Shown here one piece after another: positions 9,272 to 18,740 of a DNA stretch of 64,000 nucleotides; within the stretch, counting starts at the first letter, position 1, and every line of letters begins with the position of its first letter. A model generated the notes under the pieces. The model was not told where the DNA came from. It was given only the letters and a program-made list of their open reading frames with translations, and made no database searches. The translations under genes and the position numbers were made by a program. This DNA comes from Paenibacillus sp. PL91. GTDB lineage: Bacteria > Bacillota > Bacilli > Paenibacillales > Paenibacillaceae. The stretch covers positions 434,001 to 498,000 of the forward strand of contig NZ_JABBYG020000003.1 in assembly GCF_012935325.2 (NCBI RefSeq), written 5' to 3'.

Positions 9272-11374
9272 TTACTCGCTTGTTATTTTTAAATTGTCCA
9301 AATGAATATACTCGCCGTCTCCTTGACCGCTGTCGGACTGCTCCAGAAGAATCGTTACCGCCTTACCGGCAAATCCGCTCAGATCAACGCTCTTACCCGT
9401 CCATTCTCCAGATTTAATCGTCTCCCACGGCGCCAAGGTCGTAATCGAGTTATCCTCCTGAATGATCTCGATTTGAAAATCTCCGTCATGCTCGGAGCTC
9501 TTCGACTTGATGTCGAAGCTCATCGTGACCTTGCCGTTTGGCAATAAGAGCTTCTTGTAGAAATAGCCATTTGGCTTTAGATCCATTTTGCCCAGGTCAG
9601 ACCCGTCCATCTGCAAAAATCCGTTGCCGTCTTGCTCGAACCAGCCAGCCTTGTCGTATTCTTTGCCAGCATCGACCGCCGCCCAGCCTTCCGAATCTTT
9701 GTCAAAGGCGTATACATAGTTCGTATCGGCTGCCATATTAGCGACCTCGTCCAAATCAATGATTCCCTCGTCCAGCTTTTTCTTCACGCCGGAATAATCA
9801 AAGGTGGTCACATCGTCCAGCTCGCTTACATTTTCCTGCTTCACATTTTTCTTAATCAGCTCCATGAACTCGTCCGGCGTTACGACAACGACGTCTGGGC
9901 CAAGATTAGCCGCGATGTCCAAAACATCCTGATAATTGTGAGACCAAGGATGCACATTAACCATTGTGTAGCCTTCTATGACGCTAGGATCCTTTTTGTA
10001 GCTGTTCAATCGAACGGCCATCTCCTGCGGCACCGTCTCCCACAGCGTTTCCCGCGCGGCTATAAACGGCTTTCCGTTTGACCATGAGAGCGCGCCTTTT
10101 CCATCCCCATATTTGTAGCCCATGAAGTAGAATCCGCCTTCGATCTGGTCCTGAGCGGCATATTGGTCGATTACTTTCTGTGAAATTTCATTATCGAGAA
10201 TCGATACATATTTCAAATCAGCTCTCTTCATGAAATCGTTTGTATCCTTCATAAACGTTTTCAATGTCTCTTCCGGATAGAGCGACGGATTGATGTAGCC
10301 GATGCCCGATACGGCAGCAACAAAATGGTCATTTTCCGTTGCCTTCTCGTAGCTGTATTTCATAATGTTCGGGGCAAGATCCGCTAAACTCGGTGCAATT
10401 GACCAACCAAAAGGAACCTTGCCCTTGTCCTTATGGCCCTGCATCTTGGAGGCGAGCGACGCTCCGTTCGCATACCATTGCACATTGTCCCCATCGCTCA
10501 TAATGAAAGTGACGTAATGAACCTTCTCGCCGTCTCTCGCGTTTTTCTTCGTCTTTTTCTGCTTCAATTGCTCGCGCGGAAGCGCCGAGAAAACCGAGAG
10601 ATTATGCGCATGATCCGAAGCGATCGTCATTTTGCCCAGACGAGAAGCCGTATCGACGCCGGAGAGCTCATCCGAATGCCAGCCCATTATGGCGCTATTT
10701 GGATTCGTCCAATCAAACGCTTCCTTCGTATCCGCAAGGCTGGCATCGTACATGAAGAAACCTTTTACCGCAGCCCCGTAATCCCTCAAGGAATTCAAGC
10801 TGTACTCCTGCTTGAATATAAAATCTTTATTTAGCTTCTCTCCATACTCGGTTAAAGCCCACATTTCGTCCTTGTCGCTCACATCAAGCTTCTTGACCAG
10901 TCCATGCTGGACGGCTTCATCCGCAAGCGACTCTTCCACTGCCGCGTACTTCATCGCGCCGCTGACAGTGGAGGCTGCATTGACAGTCGAAGTGTTGCTT
11001 CGCTTGAATTGCACGAATCCATTTTCAGCTAGCTTGCCTTTGAACTTGTCCACGAGATCCCAGACAGACGGAACATACTCATAGGTAACGCCATAGTTTG
11101 CTTTCATATCTTCCAGCCAAACGGTATATGCGTTGCCGTTGTCGATATAGATCTCCACTTGATCCTGCGCCACAATTCCTTGAAGCGTTTCAGCCAGCAC
11201 CCACTCTTCTTCTTTAAGATCATCGCCCTTAATGACATAAAGATGTTTGGCTATATTTAATTTAGGAAATATAGATTCCGATTCTGACGCTGTCTTCTGA
11301 CAGCCTGACAACATGATCACTGCTGCCAGCAAAATGGCTATTGCGCTCGACGCTCTCTTTCTTGTTTTGGTCAT
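9272..11374 (-). CDS. GxGYxYP family lipoprotein with C-terminal carbohydrate-binding-like domain, paralogue 2
   Basis: 700-residue lipoprotein (lipobox IMLSGC). Residues about 35-520 match paralogue 1 (KHLYVIKGDDLKEEEWVLAET; FIMSDGDNVQWYA; GIGYINPSLYPEE). About 560-700 is an added beta-rich region (MSFDIKSKSSEHDGDFQIEI; IHLDNLKITSE) resembling a jelly-roll carbohydrate-binding module. The ATG is in a 4-base overlap with the GH92 stop, with AAGGAG 8 bases ahead, so translation is coupled. The pair suggests duplication with gain or loss of a substrate-anchoring module. Catalysis is unproven. Confidence 0.85.
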   Translation of the reverse strand: MTKTRKRASSAIAILLAAVIMLSGCQKTASESESIFPKLNIAKHLYVIKGDDLKEEEWVLAETLQGIVAQDQVEIYIDNGNAYTVWLEDMKANYGVTYEYVPSVWDLVDKFKGKLAENGFVQFKRSNTSTVNAASTVSGAMKYAAVEESLADEAVQHGLVKKLDVSDKDEMWALTEYGEKLNKDFIFKQEYSLNSLRDYGAAVKGFFMYDASLADTKEAFDWTNPNSAIMGWHSDELSGVDTASRLGKMTIASDHAHNLSVFSALPREQLKQKKTKKNARDGEKVHYVTFIMSDGDNVQWYANGASLASKMQGHKDKGKVPFGWSIAPSLADLAPNIMKYSYEKATENDHFVAAVSGIGYINPSLYPEETLKTFMKDTNDFMKRADLKYVSILDNEISQKVIDQYAAQDQIEGGFYFMGYKYGDGKGALSWSNGKPFIAARETLWETVPQEMAVRLNSYKKDPSVIEGYTMVNVHPWSHNYQDVLDIAANLGPDVVVVTPDEFMELIKKNVKQENVSELDDVTTFDYSGVKKKLDEGIIDLDEVANMAADTNYVYAFDKDSEGWAAVDAGKEYDKAGWFEQDGNGFLQMDGSDLGKMDLKPNGYFYKKLLLPNGKVTMSFDIKSKSSEHDGDFQIEIIQEDNSITTLAPWETIKSGEWTGKSVDLSGFAGKAVTILLEQSDSGQGDGEYIHLDNLKITSE

Positions 11375-13599
11375 AGCAAGCTCTCCTTCTTACAGCTGCT
11401 AAGCGAGAATGGCAGCTGTTCCTCCGCATACTCCTTAATGACAGGGCGGTCTGTCATCACGAAGCGGATCGTACCGCCTCCTATAAGCGTCTCATGTGGA
11501 ATCGACAAACCATCCTGAAGCTCGTCATTCACGTAAATCGCATGAACGTAAACATTTTCGGCGTTGTTATTTTCCGATTCTATTGTAAGCTGTACACCGT
11601 TCTCCAAAGTTAGCACCGCTTTTTTGAATAACGGGCTGCCCCACACATATTCGGGCGTACCCGGAGATAACGGATAGATGCCGAGTGCTCCAAAAATGTA
11701 CCAAGCGCTCATGCTTCCATTGTCTTCATCGCCAGGCAGGCCGTCTGGATGCGAGCTGAACAATTCCTCCATCGTTTTTCTCACCCAATACTGCGTTTCC
11801 GACGGATAGCCGATGGCTGTAAAAATATAAGGAATGTGAAAGCTTGGTTGGTTGCTGATGGCGAATTGTCCAAAATCAACAGCGGCCATCTCCGACATTT
11901 CGTGGATCTCAAAAGAATACGAGCCGATACGGAAGTGCGGCGGCGTCGCAAACAGCTCCAGCAAACGGTCGTACATCTTCTCTCTCCCGCCCATAAGCTT
12001 AGCGAGTCCCAGCAAATCATGCTGCACTGCCCAGCTCGTTTGCCACGGGCCGCCTTCGCAATAATCGCCGCCCCAAGCAAATGGATCGAACTCGTCTTCC
12101 CTGCTTCCGTCTGCCTTTAGCCCGCGCATAAAGCCGGTTTGCGGATCGTAAAGCCGTGCATAATTTTTAGATCTTTCTAGCATTTGCCCGCTTTCCTCGT
12201 GCTTCCCTAATCCGTCAGCAAGCTGAGCAATACAGAAATCGCCATAATAATAATCGAGTGCATTGCTTACGCTTTCGTGGTATTTATCGCTTGGCATAAA
12301 TCCATATTTCACATAATCGGCCAACCCTTTGCGCCCAATGCCTTCTTTCCCGGAATCCACGGTTGCATGCTTCTTCAAGCCTTCGTAAGCGGCCTCCACA
12401 TCGAAGCCGCGAACGCCTTTGACATAAGCATCTGCAAACACCGCATCAATCAGCGTGCCAGGCATTAAGCTTCTTTCCCCCGGCGATACCCACTTCGGCA
12501 TCCAGCCGCCTTCTTTATACACATTCACCCAAGCCTGAAGCATTTCGCCTACGAGCGTTGGAGAAAGAATCGAAAGCAGCGGATACTCCGTTCGAAACGT
12601 GTCCCAGAAGCCATTGTCTGAATACATCGGGCCTGACTCTACATTTCCGCTAAATGCGCTATAGTGTACTTGATTGCCTCTATTGTCATACTCATACCAA
12701 ACTCTTGGGAACAACGAGGTGCGATAAAGGCTCGTATAGAACGTTTTTAATTTTTCGTCATCCTCGTCCTCCACTTGAATTTTGCCGAGCGTGGTCTCCC
12801 ACTGTTCGGCCGCTTCCATTCTAACCTCATCGAATCCACGTTCGCCGATCTCATTTTTCATATTAAGCAGCGCCTGCTCGACACTGATAAAAGAAGTTGC
12901 GACCCTCGCCTGCACGTAGCCCGATTCCGGCACTTCAAGACCGACATATGCGCCGACACGATTTCCGCTCGCTGCCGTTGATTCACTCGGAGCAAAATCC
13001 TTATCGAACGTTCCGCTTTGCCCTTCCTTCATATCGCAATCGAATGAAATCGCAAAGTATTGGGCAAAATTTCCCGGTACGAGATTTTCGCTGTTGGCTC
13101 TCGTGAAGCCTGTCACTAGGCGGGCAGCCGAGTCGATCTGAATGGAAGAGTCTCCTTCAAATGGCGATACGAGAAACCGAGCGCCGTCCCGCTCCTCGAA
13201 GCGGATTCGAATGACGGCGCAGCGTACGGTTGGGGCAAGCTCCAGCGTCGCTCTGTAGCGAAGCAGCCGAACGCGGTAATAGTCAGGTCTGATGATTGTT
13301 TCCTCTGGCCTGAAAGACGATGCCCAATCAAATGGAGACAAATATAACGGGCCTGATTGTGGCATTAGCAGCAAATGTCCATAATCAGCCATCCACGGGC
13401 TTGGTTGATGAGTCAGACGGATGCCTTGCAGGCTGCGGTGGGAAGGATGGAAAAACCATCTTTCTCCCGCTTCATCCGTTTGCGGACTCCATGCTGCCAT
13501 GCCGAACGGACGTGTAATGAGGGGCAGCGTATTGCCATTCGAAAATTTCATGACGGATGCGGTACCTTGCAATGGGTTAACGAAGTCCAAAAGTTTCAT
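11371..13599 (-). CDS. GH92 family alpha-mannosidase
   Basis: 742-residue member of GH92, Ca-dependent exo-alpha-mannosidases (often alpha-1,2). The N-terminal beta-sandwich begins LLDFVNPLQGTASV; the (alpha/alpha)6 domain shows MYSDNGFWDTFRTEYPL, GWMPKWVSPGE and the family signature GLPGDEDNGSMSAWYIFGALG near residue 640, with the conserved acidic residues. Unlike most Bacteroides GH92 enzymes there is no signal peptide, so it probably trims imported glycans in the cytoplasm. The ATG at 13599 has AGGAG 10 bases ahead. It lies between the importer and two GxGYxYP lipoproteins. Confidence 0.93.
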   Translation of the reverse strand: MKLLDFVNPLQGTASVMKFSNGNTLPLITRPFGMAAWSPQTDEAGERWFFHPSHRSLQGIRLTHQPSPWMADYGHLLLMPQSGPLYLSPFDWASSFRPEETIIRPDYYRVRLLRYRATLELAPTVRCAVIRIRFEERDGARFLVSPFEGDSSIQIDSAARLVTGFTRANSENLVPGNFAQYFAISFDCDMKEGQSGTFDKDFAPSESTAASGNRVGAYVGLEVPESGYVQARVATSFISVEQALLNMKNEIGERGFDEVRMEAAEQWETTLGKIQVEDEDDEKLKTFYTSLYRTSLFPRVWYEYDNRGNQVHYSAFSGNVESGPMYSDNGFWDTFRTEYPLLSILSPTLVGEMLQAWVNVYKEGGWMPKWVSPGERSLMPGTLIDAVFADAYVKGVRGFDVEAAYEGLKKHATVDSGKEGIGRKGLADYVKYGFMPSDKYHESVSNALDYYYGDFCIAQLADGLGKHEESGQMLERSKNYARLYDPQTGFMRGLKADGSREDEFDPFAWGGDYCEGGPWQTSWAVQHDLLGLAKLMGGREKMYDRLLELFATPPHFRIGSYSFEIHEMSEMAAVDFGQFAISNQPSFHIPYIFTAIGYPSETQYWVRKTMEELFSSHPDGLPGDEDNGSMSAWYIFGALGIYPLSPGTPEYVWGSPLFKKAVLTLENGVQLTIESENNNAENVYVHAIYVNDELQDGLSIPHETLIGGGTIRFVMTDRPVIKEYAEEQLPFSLSSCKKESLL

Positions 13600-13638
13600 A
13601 TGATCCAGTCTCCTTATTTGTGTTATCGTGCTATCGTT

Positions 13639-15024
13639 TTAACGTGTCAGCTTCTCCGCTTTTTCCTGCGCTTCGTCCAACAGTTTATCGATCGGCTCGT
13701 CCGTCATGAACGTCTTAGCCATCGCTTCTTGAAAGGCCTGCCACACTTTGGAGCTGGCTTTGTCAAAAGTAGGAAGTCCTTGAACATTTTCCCGCAAACC
13801 CTGATAAACCTGATAGAGCTCCGGATGCTCTGCCCGATAGCCGTCGCTTTCTCCAATATCCTTGCGTATAACGGGACGAATGTTGAACGTCTTGACGATT
13901 TCCTGCGATGCCGGGCTGATTGCCGCTTGAATGTACTTGAACGCATCTTCCTTGTTTTTCGAATAGGTCGGAACCGACAGGAAAGCTGCGCCGATCGTCA
14001 AATTCCCTATTTTTCCACCCTCAGGAATCGGAAGTGGCGCAATGCCGCAATCCATCTCCAGATCCTTGCAAATTTGAGCTCGCCAAGGTCCGTCAACCGC
14101 GAATGCCAACTGGCCTTTTTGGAATCCATCCCAGAACGGAGCTTCCGCATTCGACACTAACGCGCCTTTGCTGTTGTATTTGCCCAGCTCGCGGATAAGC
14201 TCGAAGGCCGCTGTATTGCCCGGCTGGTTGAAAGCCGCTTTATTCGCTTCGTCGACGAATCCACCGCCGCTTACCATTAATAAGGAGCCGAACCTCAGCA
14301 CGCCGCCGAAATTCGGACCTGCGTAGGCGCCTCCCGCAAAAAACTTCCCTTTGCCCGCTTCGGCGATTTGTTTGGACATCTGGGTCCATTCGGTCCAAGT
14401 AACCGGAGGCTTCTCCGGATCGAGACCAGCCTGCCGGAAAAGTTCTTTATTCCAATACAGATTGCTGACTCCTGGCTGCACGGCAACGCCATATATTTTG
14501 CCGTCAACCTCCATTGGCTTCCATGCGCCGTCGACGATATTCTCGCGAATTTCTTGATCGAGCCATTCCGGGAAAGGCTCAAATACCCCTTGAGCCGCGA
14601 ACCCCGGCGACTGCGTCTCGCCGATCATAATATCCGGCCCTTGCCCCGAAAGGATGGCAGTGGATTGCTTCTGGATCAAAGGCTCAGCCCAGCCCCAATC
14701 CTCATATTTGAGAGCGATGCCTTGCTTCTTCATCTCCTCATTAATAGAAGAGGTCCATTCATATTGAAATTTGCCGTCATTACCGTACTCTGTAGTCAAC
14801 ATGTCCTTCTTTCTGCGTTCGACAACTTCATCGCCGCTGCCTGTTCCCAGATTAATCGCTCCGTCGGCTAGCACGACAAGCGGACTTTCGCCAGCATCAG
14901 AGGCTCCATTCGTCTCGGACGCCGTCTTGCCGCTGCCCTTAGAGGACGAGCATGCAGCCGTTCCGAGAACAGCCATAATAAGGAGCATGGCAAGCATCAT
15001 TTTTGTTGTGCGAATTTTTCCCAA
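13639..15024 (-). CDS. extracellular solute-binding lipoprotein (sugar ABC), unit 2
   Basis: About 461-residue family 1 binding protein with a signal peptide and lipobox-like Cys (MAVLGTAACSSSKG), followed by the binding fold (GQGPDIMIGET; FAVDGPWRAQ; NKEDAFKYIQAAI). Two TTG codons compete: 15033 directly abuts GGGGG, whereas 15024 has a 9-base spacing and is preferred. It lies 38 bases after the MalG-type permease and 39 before GH92, so it is the binding component of the unit 2 importer. Probably recognises a mannose-containing oligosaccharide (inference from neighbours). Confidence 0.92.
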   Translation of the reverse strand: MGKIRTTKMMLAMLLIMAVLGTAACSSSKGSGKTASETNGASDAGESPLVVLADGAINLGTGSGDEVVERRKKDMLTTEYGNDGKFQYEWTSSINEEMKKQGIALKYEDWGWAEPLIQKQSTAILSGQGPDIMIGETQSPGFAAQGVFEPFPEWLDQEIRENIVDGAWKPMEVDGKIYGVAVQPGVSNLYWNKELFRQAGLDPEKPPVTWTEWTQMSKQIAEAGKGKFFAGGAYAGPNFGGVLRFGSLLMVSGGGFVDEANKAAFNQPGNTAAFELIRELGKYNSKGALVSNAEAPFWDGFQKGQLAFAVDGPWRAQICKDLEMDCGIAPLPIPEGGKIGNLTIGAAFLSVPTYSKNKEDAFKYIQAAISPASQEIVKTFNIRPVIRKDIGESDGYRAEHPELYQVYQGLRENVQGLPTFDKASSKVWQAFQEAMAKTFMTDEPIDKLLDEAQEKAEKLTR

Positions 15025-15062
15025 GTTAATCAACCCCCGTGTATGTCAATCAAATGAAGTCA

Positions 15063-15977
15063 TTAGCCTTTCAGGCCGCTGTTCGCCAGCCCTTCCACCA
15101 TGTACCGCTGAAAGAAAAAAAATAAGAGCAGGGCAGGCAGCGTGACGCCGAGGCCCAGCGTAATGATGAGCGGATAATCAGGAATGCTCATCGGGTTCGA
15201 GGCGATAGAGCTGAGCCTCGTAATCGCAGCTGGCAGTGTCTGGAGACTGTCGCTGCTTGTGAAGAAGAATGGCGTTGACCAGTCATTCCAGGTTCCAATC
15301 GCTGTCGTAATCGCGATAAAGGCCAAGATCGGCTTTTGAAGCGGCAGCACCAATCCAAAGATGATTCGTATCAAGCTTGCTCCATCCACTCGGGCCGCCT
15401 CTTCCAGCTCATATGGCAGCTTCTCTAGCGATTGCTTCATTAGGAAGGTTCCCATAATGTTGATAGCCGGACCGCCGTTGACGTACACCCAGAAAGAATC
15501 CAAAATGCCTTGTCCGCCGAAAAACACGTCGTTCCCTCCCGCATACGGCCATCTTGCGTATTGAATAAACGTAGGAATTAAGCCTACGACACCGGGAATC
15601 ATTTGCGATGCCAGCAAAGCAAGGAATAGAATTTCCTGTCCAGCAAATTTCAATCTTGCGAACACATATCCCGCAAGCAGTGAGGTCAGACAAGCCCAGA
15701 AAACGCTATAGCCGGTTCGAAGGAGCGAGTTGACGAAATAGGTTTGTACATTGCTATCTGCCGATCCGAACACTAGCGTCGCATAATTTTTAAACGTTAT
15801 TTCTTGCGGCAAAGGGAACAGACCAATTACGGTCGATGCATATTCCTCCTTCGTCATAAAGCCGACCAGTACGATAAACAGAATCGGATACAGAAGAATC
15901 AAACCGCCTAGCAGCAACGAAGCATGTCCTAACAGATAAAGCGGCCTGCGCCGTTTTGCCGACATCATATGACTCAT
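15063..15977 (-). CDS. carbohydrate ABC permease (MalG type), unit 2
   Basis: 304-residue permease with about six membrane segments and an EAA loop (EEAARVDGASLIRIIFGLVLP, near residue 200). The ATG at 15977 overlaps the upstream permease stop by 4 bases (ATGA), with GGAGGAA ahead. Second gene of the operon starting at 16945. Confidence 0.93.
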   Translation of the reverse strand: MSHMMSAKRRRPLYLLGHASLLLGGLILLYPILFIVLVGFMTKEEYASTVIGLFPLPQEITFKNYATLVFGSADSNVQTYFVNSLLRTGYSVFWACLTSLLAGYVFARLKFAGQEILFLALLASQMIPGVVGLIPTFIQYARWPYAGGNDVFFGGQGILDSFWVYVNGGPAINIMGTFLMKQSLEKLPYELEEAARVDGASLIRIIFGLVLPLQKPILAFIAITTAIGTWNDWSTPFFFTSSDSLQTLPAAITRLSSIASNPMSIPDYPLIITLGLGVTLPALLLFFFFQRYMVEGLANSGLKG

Positions 15978-16945
15978 GCTCTCTTCCTCCTTTTGCGGCC
16001 CGTTCTCTCGTTCTCGGTCATCATTCGGAAATAAATGACTGTGAACAGGAAGACGACCCCAGCGAGTATGACGGATGAAGCGCCGGCCATCCCTAAGTTA
16101 AAGTCCCAGAAAGCGTCCCTAAGAATCCGGAAAACAAGCACCTCCGTCGTGCCGAAAGGCCCGCCGCCCGTTATGAACATGACCTGCTCGTAAATTTGAA
16201 CAGCTCCGATAAAGCCGGTGATCATCACATACGTCGTAATCGGCTTCAAGCCCGGCATCGTCACATGTAGAAATCGCTTCCAAGCGGTAGCGCCGTCCAT
16301 CTGCGCCGCTTCATACAGCTGCCTGTCGATCGATTGCAGCCCGGCCAGCCATAATAGCGCCGTGCCTCCGATGCCTTTCCATACCGTATACACGATAATC
16401 CAGAACACACCCCAGAACGTGGAGTAGCCCCACAAAATCGGCTGCAGCCCCAGGCTGACCAGCACATTATTGATGACGCCATTGTTCGGATCAAGAAAAA
16501 TGTTGAACACCTGAGTTGTAGCCACCGTGGAGGTAACGACAGGAACATACCAAATCGTCCGATAAATGCCTCTGCCTTTTAAAGGCAGATTCATTAGAAG
16601 TGCAGCTCCAAATCCGAATAGGATGGTTAGGCCCGTTCCCAGCAGGCCCATCCATACGGCCCGGAATAATGATTCATAGTAGAGCGGATCCGTGAAAAAC
16701 TGTACATAATTTCCTAGTCCGATGAATTCAGGTTTAGCTGTGAGCCCAACCCAGTCGAAGAAGCCGAGCAAGAAGCCAAACAGGGTCGGTACGCCGCCAA
16801 TGACGATCCACCATAATACCAGCGGTCCCAAAATAAGCAGAGCGGCGATCGGATCTCTCTTCCGCCTTTGAAATTGACGCAGCCTCGTTATAAAACTGAC
16901 TTTATGATCCGGTGACAATAATTGCGGCTTTGAGGATGAAATCAA
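15974..16945 (-). CDS. carbohydrate ABC permease (MalF/UgpA type), unit 2
   Basis: 323-residue permease with a basic N-terminus, about six membrane segments and an EAA loop (YEAAQMDGATAWKRFLHVTMP, near residue 235). First gene of the unit 2 operon; the start is TTG at 16945 with GGAGG 9 bases upstream. The order permease-permease-binding protein-GH92-GxGYxYP-GxGYxYP has gaps of at most 87 bases and two 4-base overlaps, so one transcript is likely. No ATPase gene is present. Confidence 0.92.
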   Translation of the reverse strand: MISSSKPQLLSPDHKVSFITRLRQFQRRKRDPIAALLILGPLVLWWIVIGGVPTLFGFLLGFFDWVGLTAKPEFIGLGNYVQFFTDPLYYESLFRAVWMGLLGTGLTILFGFGAALLMNLPLKGRGIYRTIWYVPVVTSTVATTQVFNIFLDPNNGVINNVLVSLGLQPILWGYSTFWGVFWIIVYTVWKGIGGTALLWLAGLQSIDRQLYEAAQMDGATAWKRFLHVTMPGLKPITTYVMITGFIGAVQIYEQVMFITGGGPFGTTEVLVFRILRDAFWDFNLGMAGASSVILAGVVFLFTVIYFRMMTENERTGRKRRKRA

Positions 16946-16981
16946 TTTAAGATGCCTCCGTTCTCTCGTGGTTCTATGTTT

Positions 16982-17009
16982 ATTATATTTAATATTGCAA
17001 ATATGTCAA
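16982..17009 (-). promoter_or_regulatory. promoter of unit 2 operon
   Basis: Perfect sigma-A hexamers on the minus strand: TTGACA (17004-17009), 16 bases, TATAAT (16982-16987). The plus-strand 12-mer TATATTTAATAT (16984-16995), identical at 18741-18752, overlaps the -10 and spacer and is a candidate operator for the regulator at 18863-20005. Confidence 0.85.
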
Positions 17010-17034
17010 TATAGCCTTGTGCCATAAAAGTACA

Positions 17035-17064
17035 CAAAAAAACTGCAGCCAAGCGGCTGCAGTT
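17035..17064 (-). terminator. terminator of PHP metallohydrolase gene
   Basis: A 10-bp perfect stem (17041-17050 with 17055-17064), an AAGC loop and on the minus strand a run of T beyond the stem (A run to 17042). It separates the PHP gene from the unit 2 operon promoter. Confidence 0.9.
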
Positions 17065-17111
17065 TCCGTTACTTCAAGCATTTTATTATTTCGATGTCCG
17101 TGTTACAGTCA

Positions 17112-18668
17112 TTATTTTACACTTACAAAAATCGGGTTGGAGTAGAACCACAGATCCTTGTAGTTTCTTTTGTTGATTTCGATAAACCGAGCTTCGTTAT
17201 CTTCGATATCCGTCTTCTCATCCATCAGCGGCTCTCCGTTTAGTGTCTCCCCAGGCACATTTACACCCAAATTAGTTCCTCTAAGACGGAAATACTGATT
17301 TTTGTCGGAAGCTTTCACTTTAAAGGTAATGACATTGTAACCGTCTTTTGTCGTTTTCCATTCCTTGCTGGTAAACCGCTTAAGCACCTTGGTCGAATCG
17401 TTCGTTTCCTTGTTGTACGCATCTGTTCCCGGCATCGCTTTTCCTGTCACATCGCCTGCAATTAGATCCACGTGATCGACTTTCACGGCATCGCCATTGT
17501 TATTTTTTTTCGGGCTTTTAAATTTAATGGTTACGGTAAGCTGTTCGTTCTTTTTCGCTTTCAGTTCCCCGCCCATTTCCGCCTTGTTGTTACCCTTCGT
17601 TATGTTGAAATCAAGGGCATTGATCAAATCGCCGAATACGGAGAAAGATTTCCCCGAACGCATGCCATCAAGGACAGCAAGCGAATCGCTGCCATTCACC
17701 CACGTGTAGTTTTTCGAATATTCGCCCGGACGGTATCCGCTTGAATACAGCCGATTGTCGCTAATGAAGAAATGTGAATCTGAATTGGCAAAATTCCAGA
17801 ACCTGCGTCCTTCTCCCAGAAGCGCATCCCAAGCGCCGCCCTTTTGAGCCAGCATGTAATCTGCACCGCCGTAAGTCCGGTTCTTCGGAGTTGCTAAATT
17901 GAGGCCGCCGCGGTCGGGCTCCATTTGGTTGCCAACCATGCCTTCAAAACCGAAAGCAACCGTCGGAGCGATATTGTTGAAATCGCGGAAATCCGCTATC
18001 GTGTACACCGTTTTTCTAGATGGGTGATTGAATAGTGCAAAGCTGGTCTTCTTATAATTGGTTTCCAGCCAATTCAATGCGGTACGCGCATCCTCGCGTG
18101 TAGAAAAAGCCCGGCTGTCCTTTGACGACCATTCGGCTACATCAGCCGGATCAAAATACTTTTCTTCACGGTTCGTGAACAAATATTCGAATTGATTAGC
18201 CACTTTCAAGCTCTGCTCGGAGCCCGGCTCGTCCGTCATGATACCAACCCCAACATGCTCATAGGTCGGCATATCCCACTCAAAGCCAGAGAAAATGATT
18301 TTTCCCGGGTATTTGCCCGCCTCTTGCAGCTGCTTGATCTTTGGAACCTGATATTCCAGCATCCCTTGAGAGAACGGGATTGATCCATTCGGCAGCGGTT
18401 GTCCTTCGTCATCTCTCGATTCCATTCGCAGATGGTCCGCAAATCCCATCCAATCGAGGCCATAATTTTCAAGCCCTTGATCCAGCAAGTAGCTCAAGGA
18501 ATGCTGCGCGTCATCGGATTGATAGGTATGCACGTGATATTCACCCGTTAGCCATTTGCCGCTTTTAACAGCTTCTTTTTGGTCCGTAGAAGCTGAAGCG
18601 CCTTGCGCTGCAATCGTTGCAGCAAGCGTCACCCCAAGCAACACCGACATACGTTTCTTTGACATCAT
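17112..18668 (-). CDS. secreted PHP-domain metallohydrolase (CehA/McbA-like)
   Basis: 518 residues with a cleavable signal peptide (about 1-27, ending ASA). The PHP fold shows EYHVHTYQSDD (HxH metal site near residue 46), FADHLRM near 80, FNHPSRK near 215 and NSDSHFF near 295. PHP proteins are di- or trinuclear metal phosphoesterases or hydrolases; this exported type is often annotated CehA/McbA-like, but the substrate is not predictable. A C-terminal beta-rich portion follows (about 360-518). The ATG has AGGAGG upstream. It has its own promoter and cre between the unit 2 operon and its regulator, so it may remove a phosphate-linked or ester group from the glycan before uptake. That role is inference. 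Confidence 0.75.
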   Translation of the reverse strand: MMSKKRMSVLLGVTLAATIAAQGASASTDQKEAVKSGKWLTGEYHVHTYQSDDAQHSLSYLLDQGLENYGLDWMGFADHLRMESRDDEGQPLPNGSIPFSQGMLEYQVPKIKQLQEAGKYPGKIIFSGFEWDMPTYEHVGVGIMTDEPGSEQSLKVANQFEYLFTNREEKYFDPADVAEWSSKDSRAFSTREDARTALNWLETNYKKTSFALFNHPSRKTVYTIADFRDFNNIAPTVAFGFEGMVGNQMEPDRGGLNLATPKNRTYGGADYMLAQKGGAWDALLGEGRRFWNFANSDSHFFISDNRLYSSGYRPGEYSKNYTWVNGSDSLAVLDGMRSGKSFSVFGDLINALDFNITKGNNKAEMGGELKAKKNEQLTVTIKFKSPKKNNNGDAVKVDHVDLIAGDVTGKAMPGTDAYNKETNDSTKVLKRFTSKEWKTTKDGYNVITFKVKASDKNQYFRLRGTNLGVNVPGETLNGEPLMDEKTDIEDNEARFIEINKRNYKDLWFYSNPIFVSVK

Positions 18669-18695
18669 GAAACCCTCCTGTAAATATTAAGATTT

Positions 18696-18709
18696 AGTAA
18701 ACGCTTTCA
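18696..18709 (-). promoter_or_regulatory. cre site (CcpA) at PHP gene start region
   Basis: The minus strand reads TGAAAGCGTTTACT, 13 of 14 matches to the cre consensus, immediately downstream of the -10 hexamer and so over the transcription start: classical catabolite repression geometry. Confidence 0.7.
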
Positions 18710-18737
18710 GTATAATTCGGTTTTTAAGTTTTGACAA
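18709..18737 (-). promoter_or_regulatory. promoter of PHP metallohydrolase gene
   Basis: Minus strand TTGTCA (18732-18737), 17 bases, TATACT (18709-18714). The repeated 12-mer TATATTTAATAT lies just upstream at 18741-18752. Confidence 0.75.
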
Positions 18738-18740
18738 TGA

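Noticed and set aside
13375..14160. 261-residue plus-strand open frame
   Set aside because: Antisense shadow of the GH92 and solute-binding protein genes, no ribosome site, no recognisable domain.
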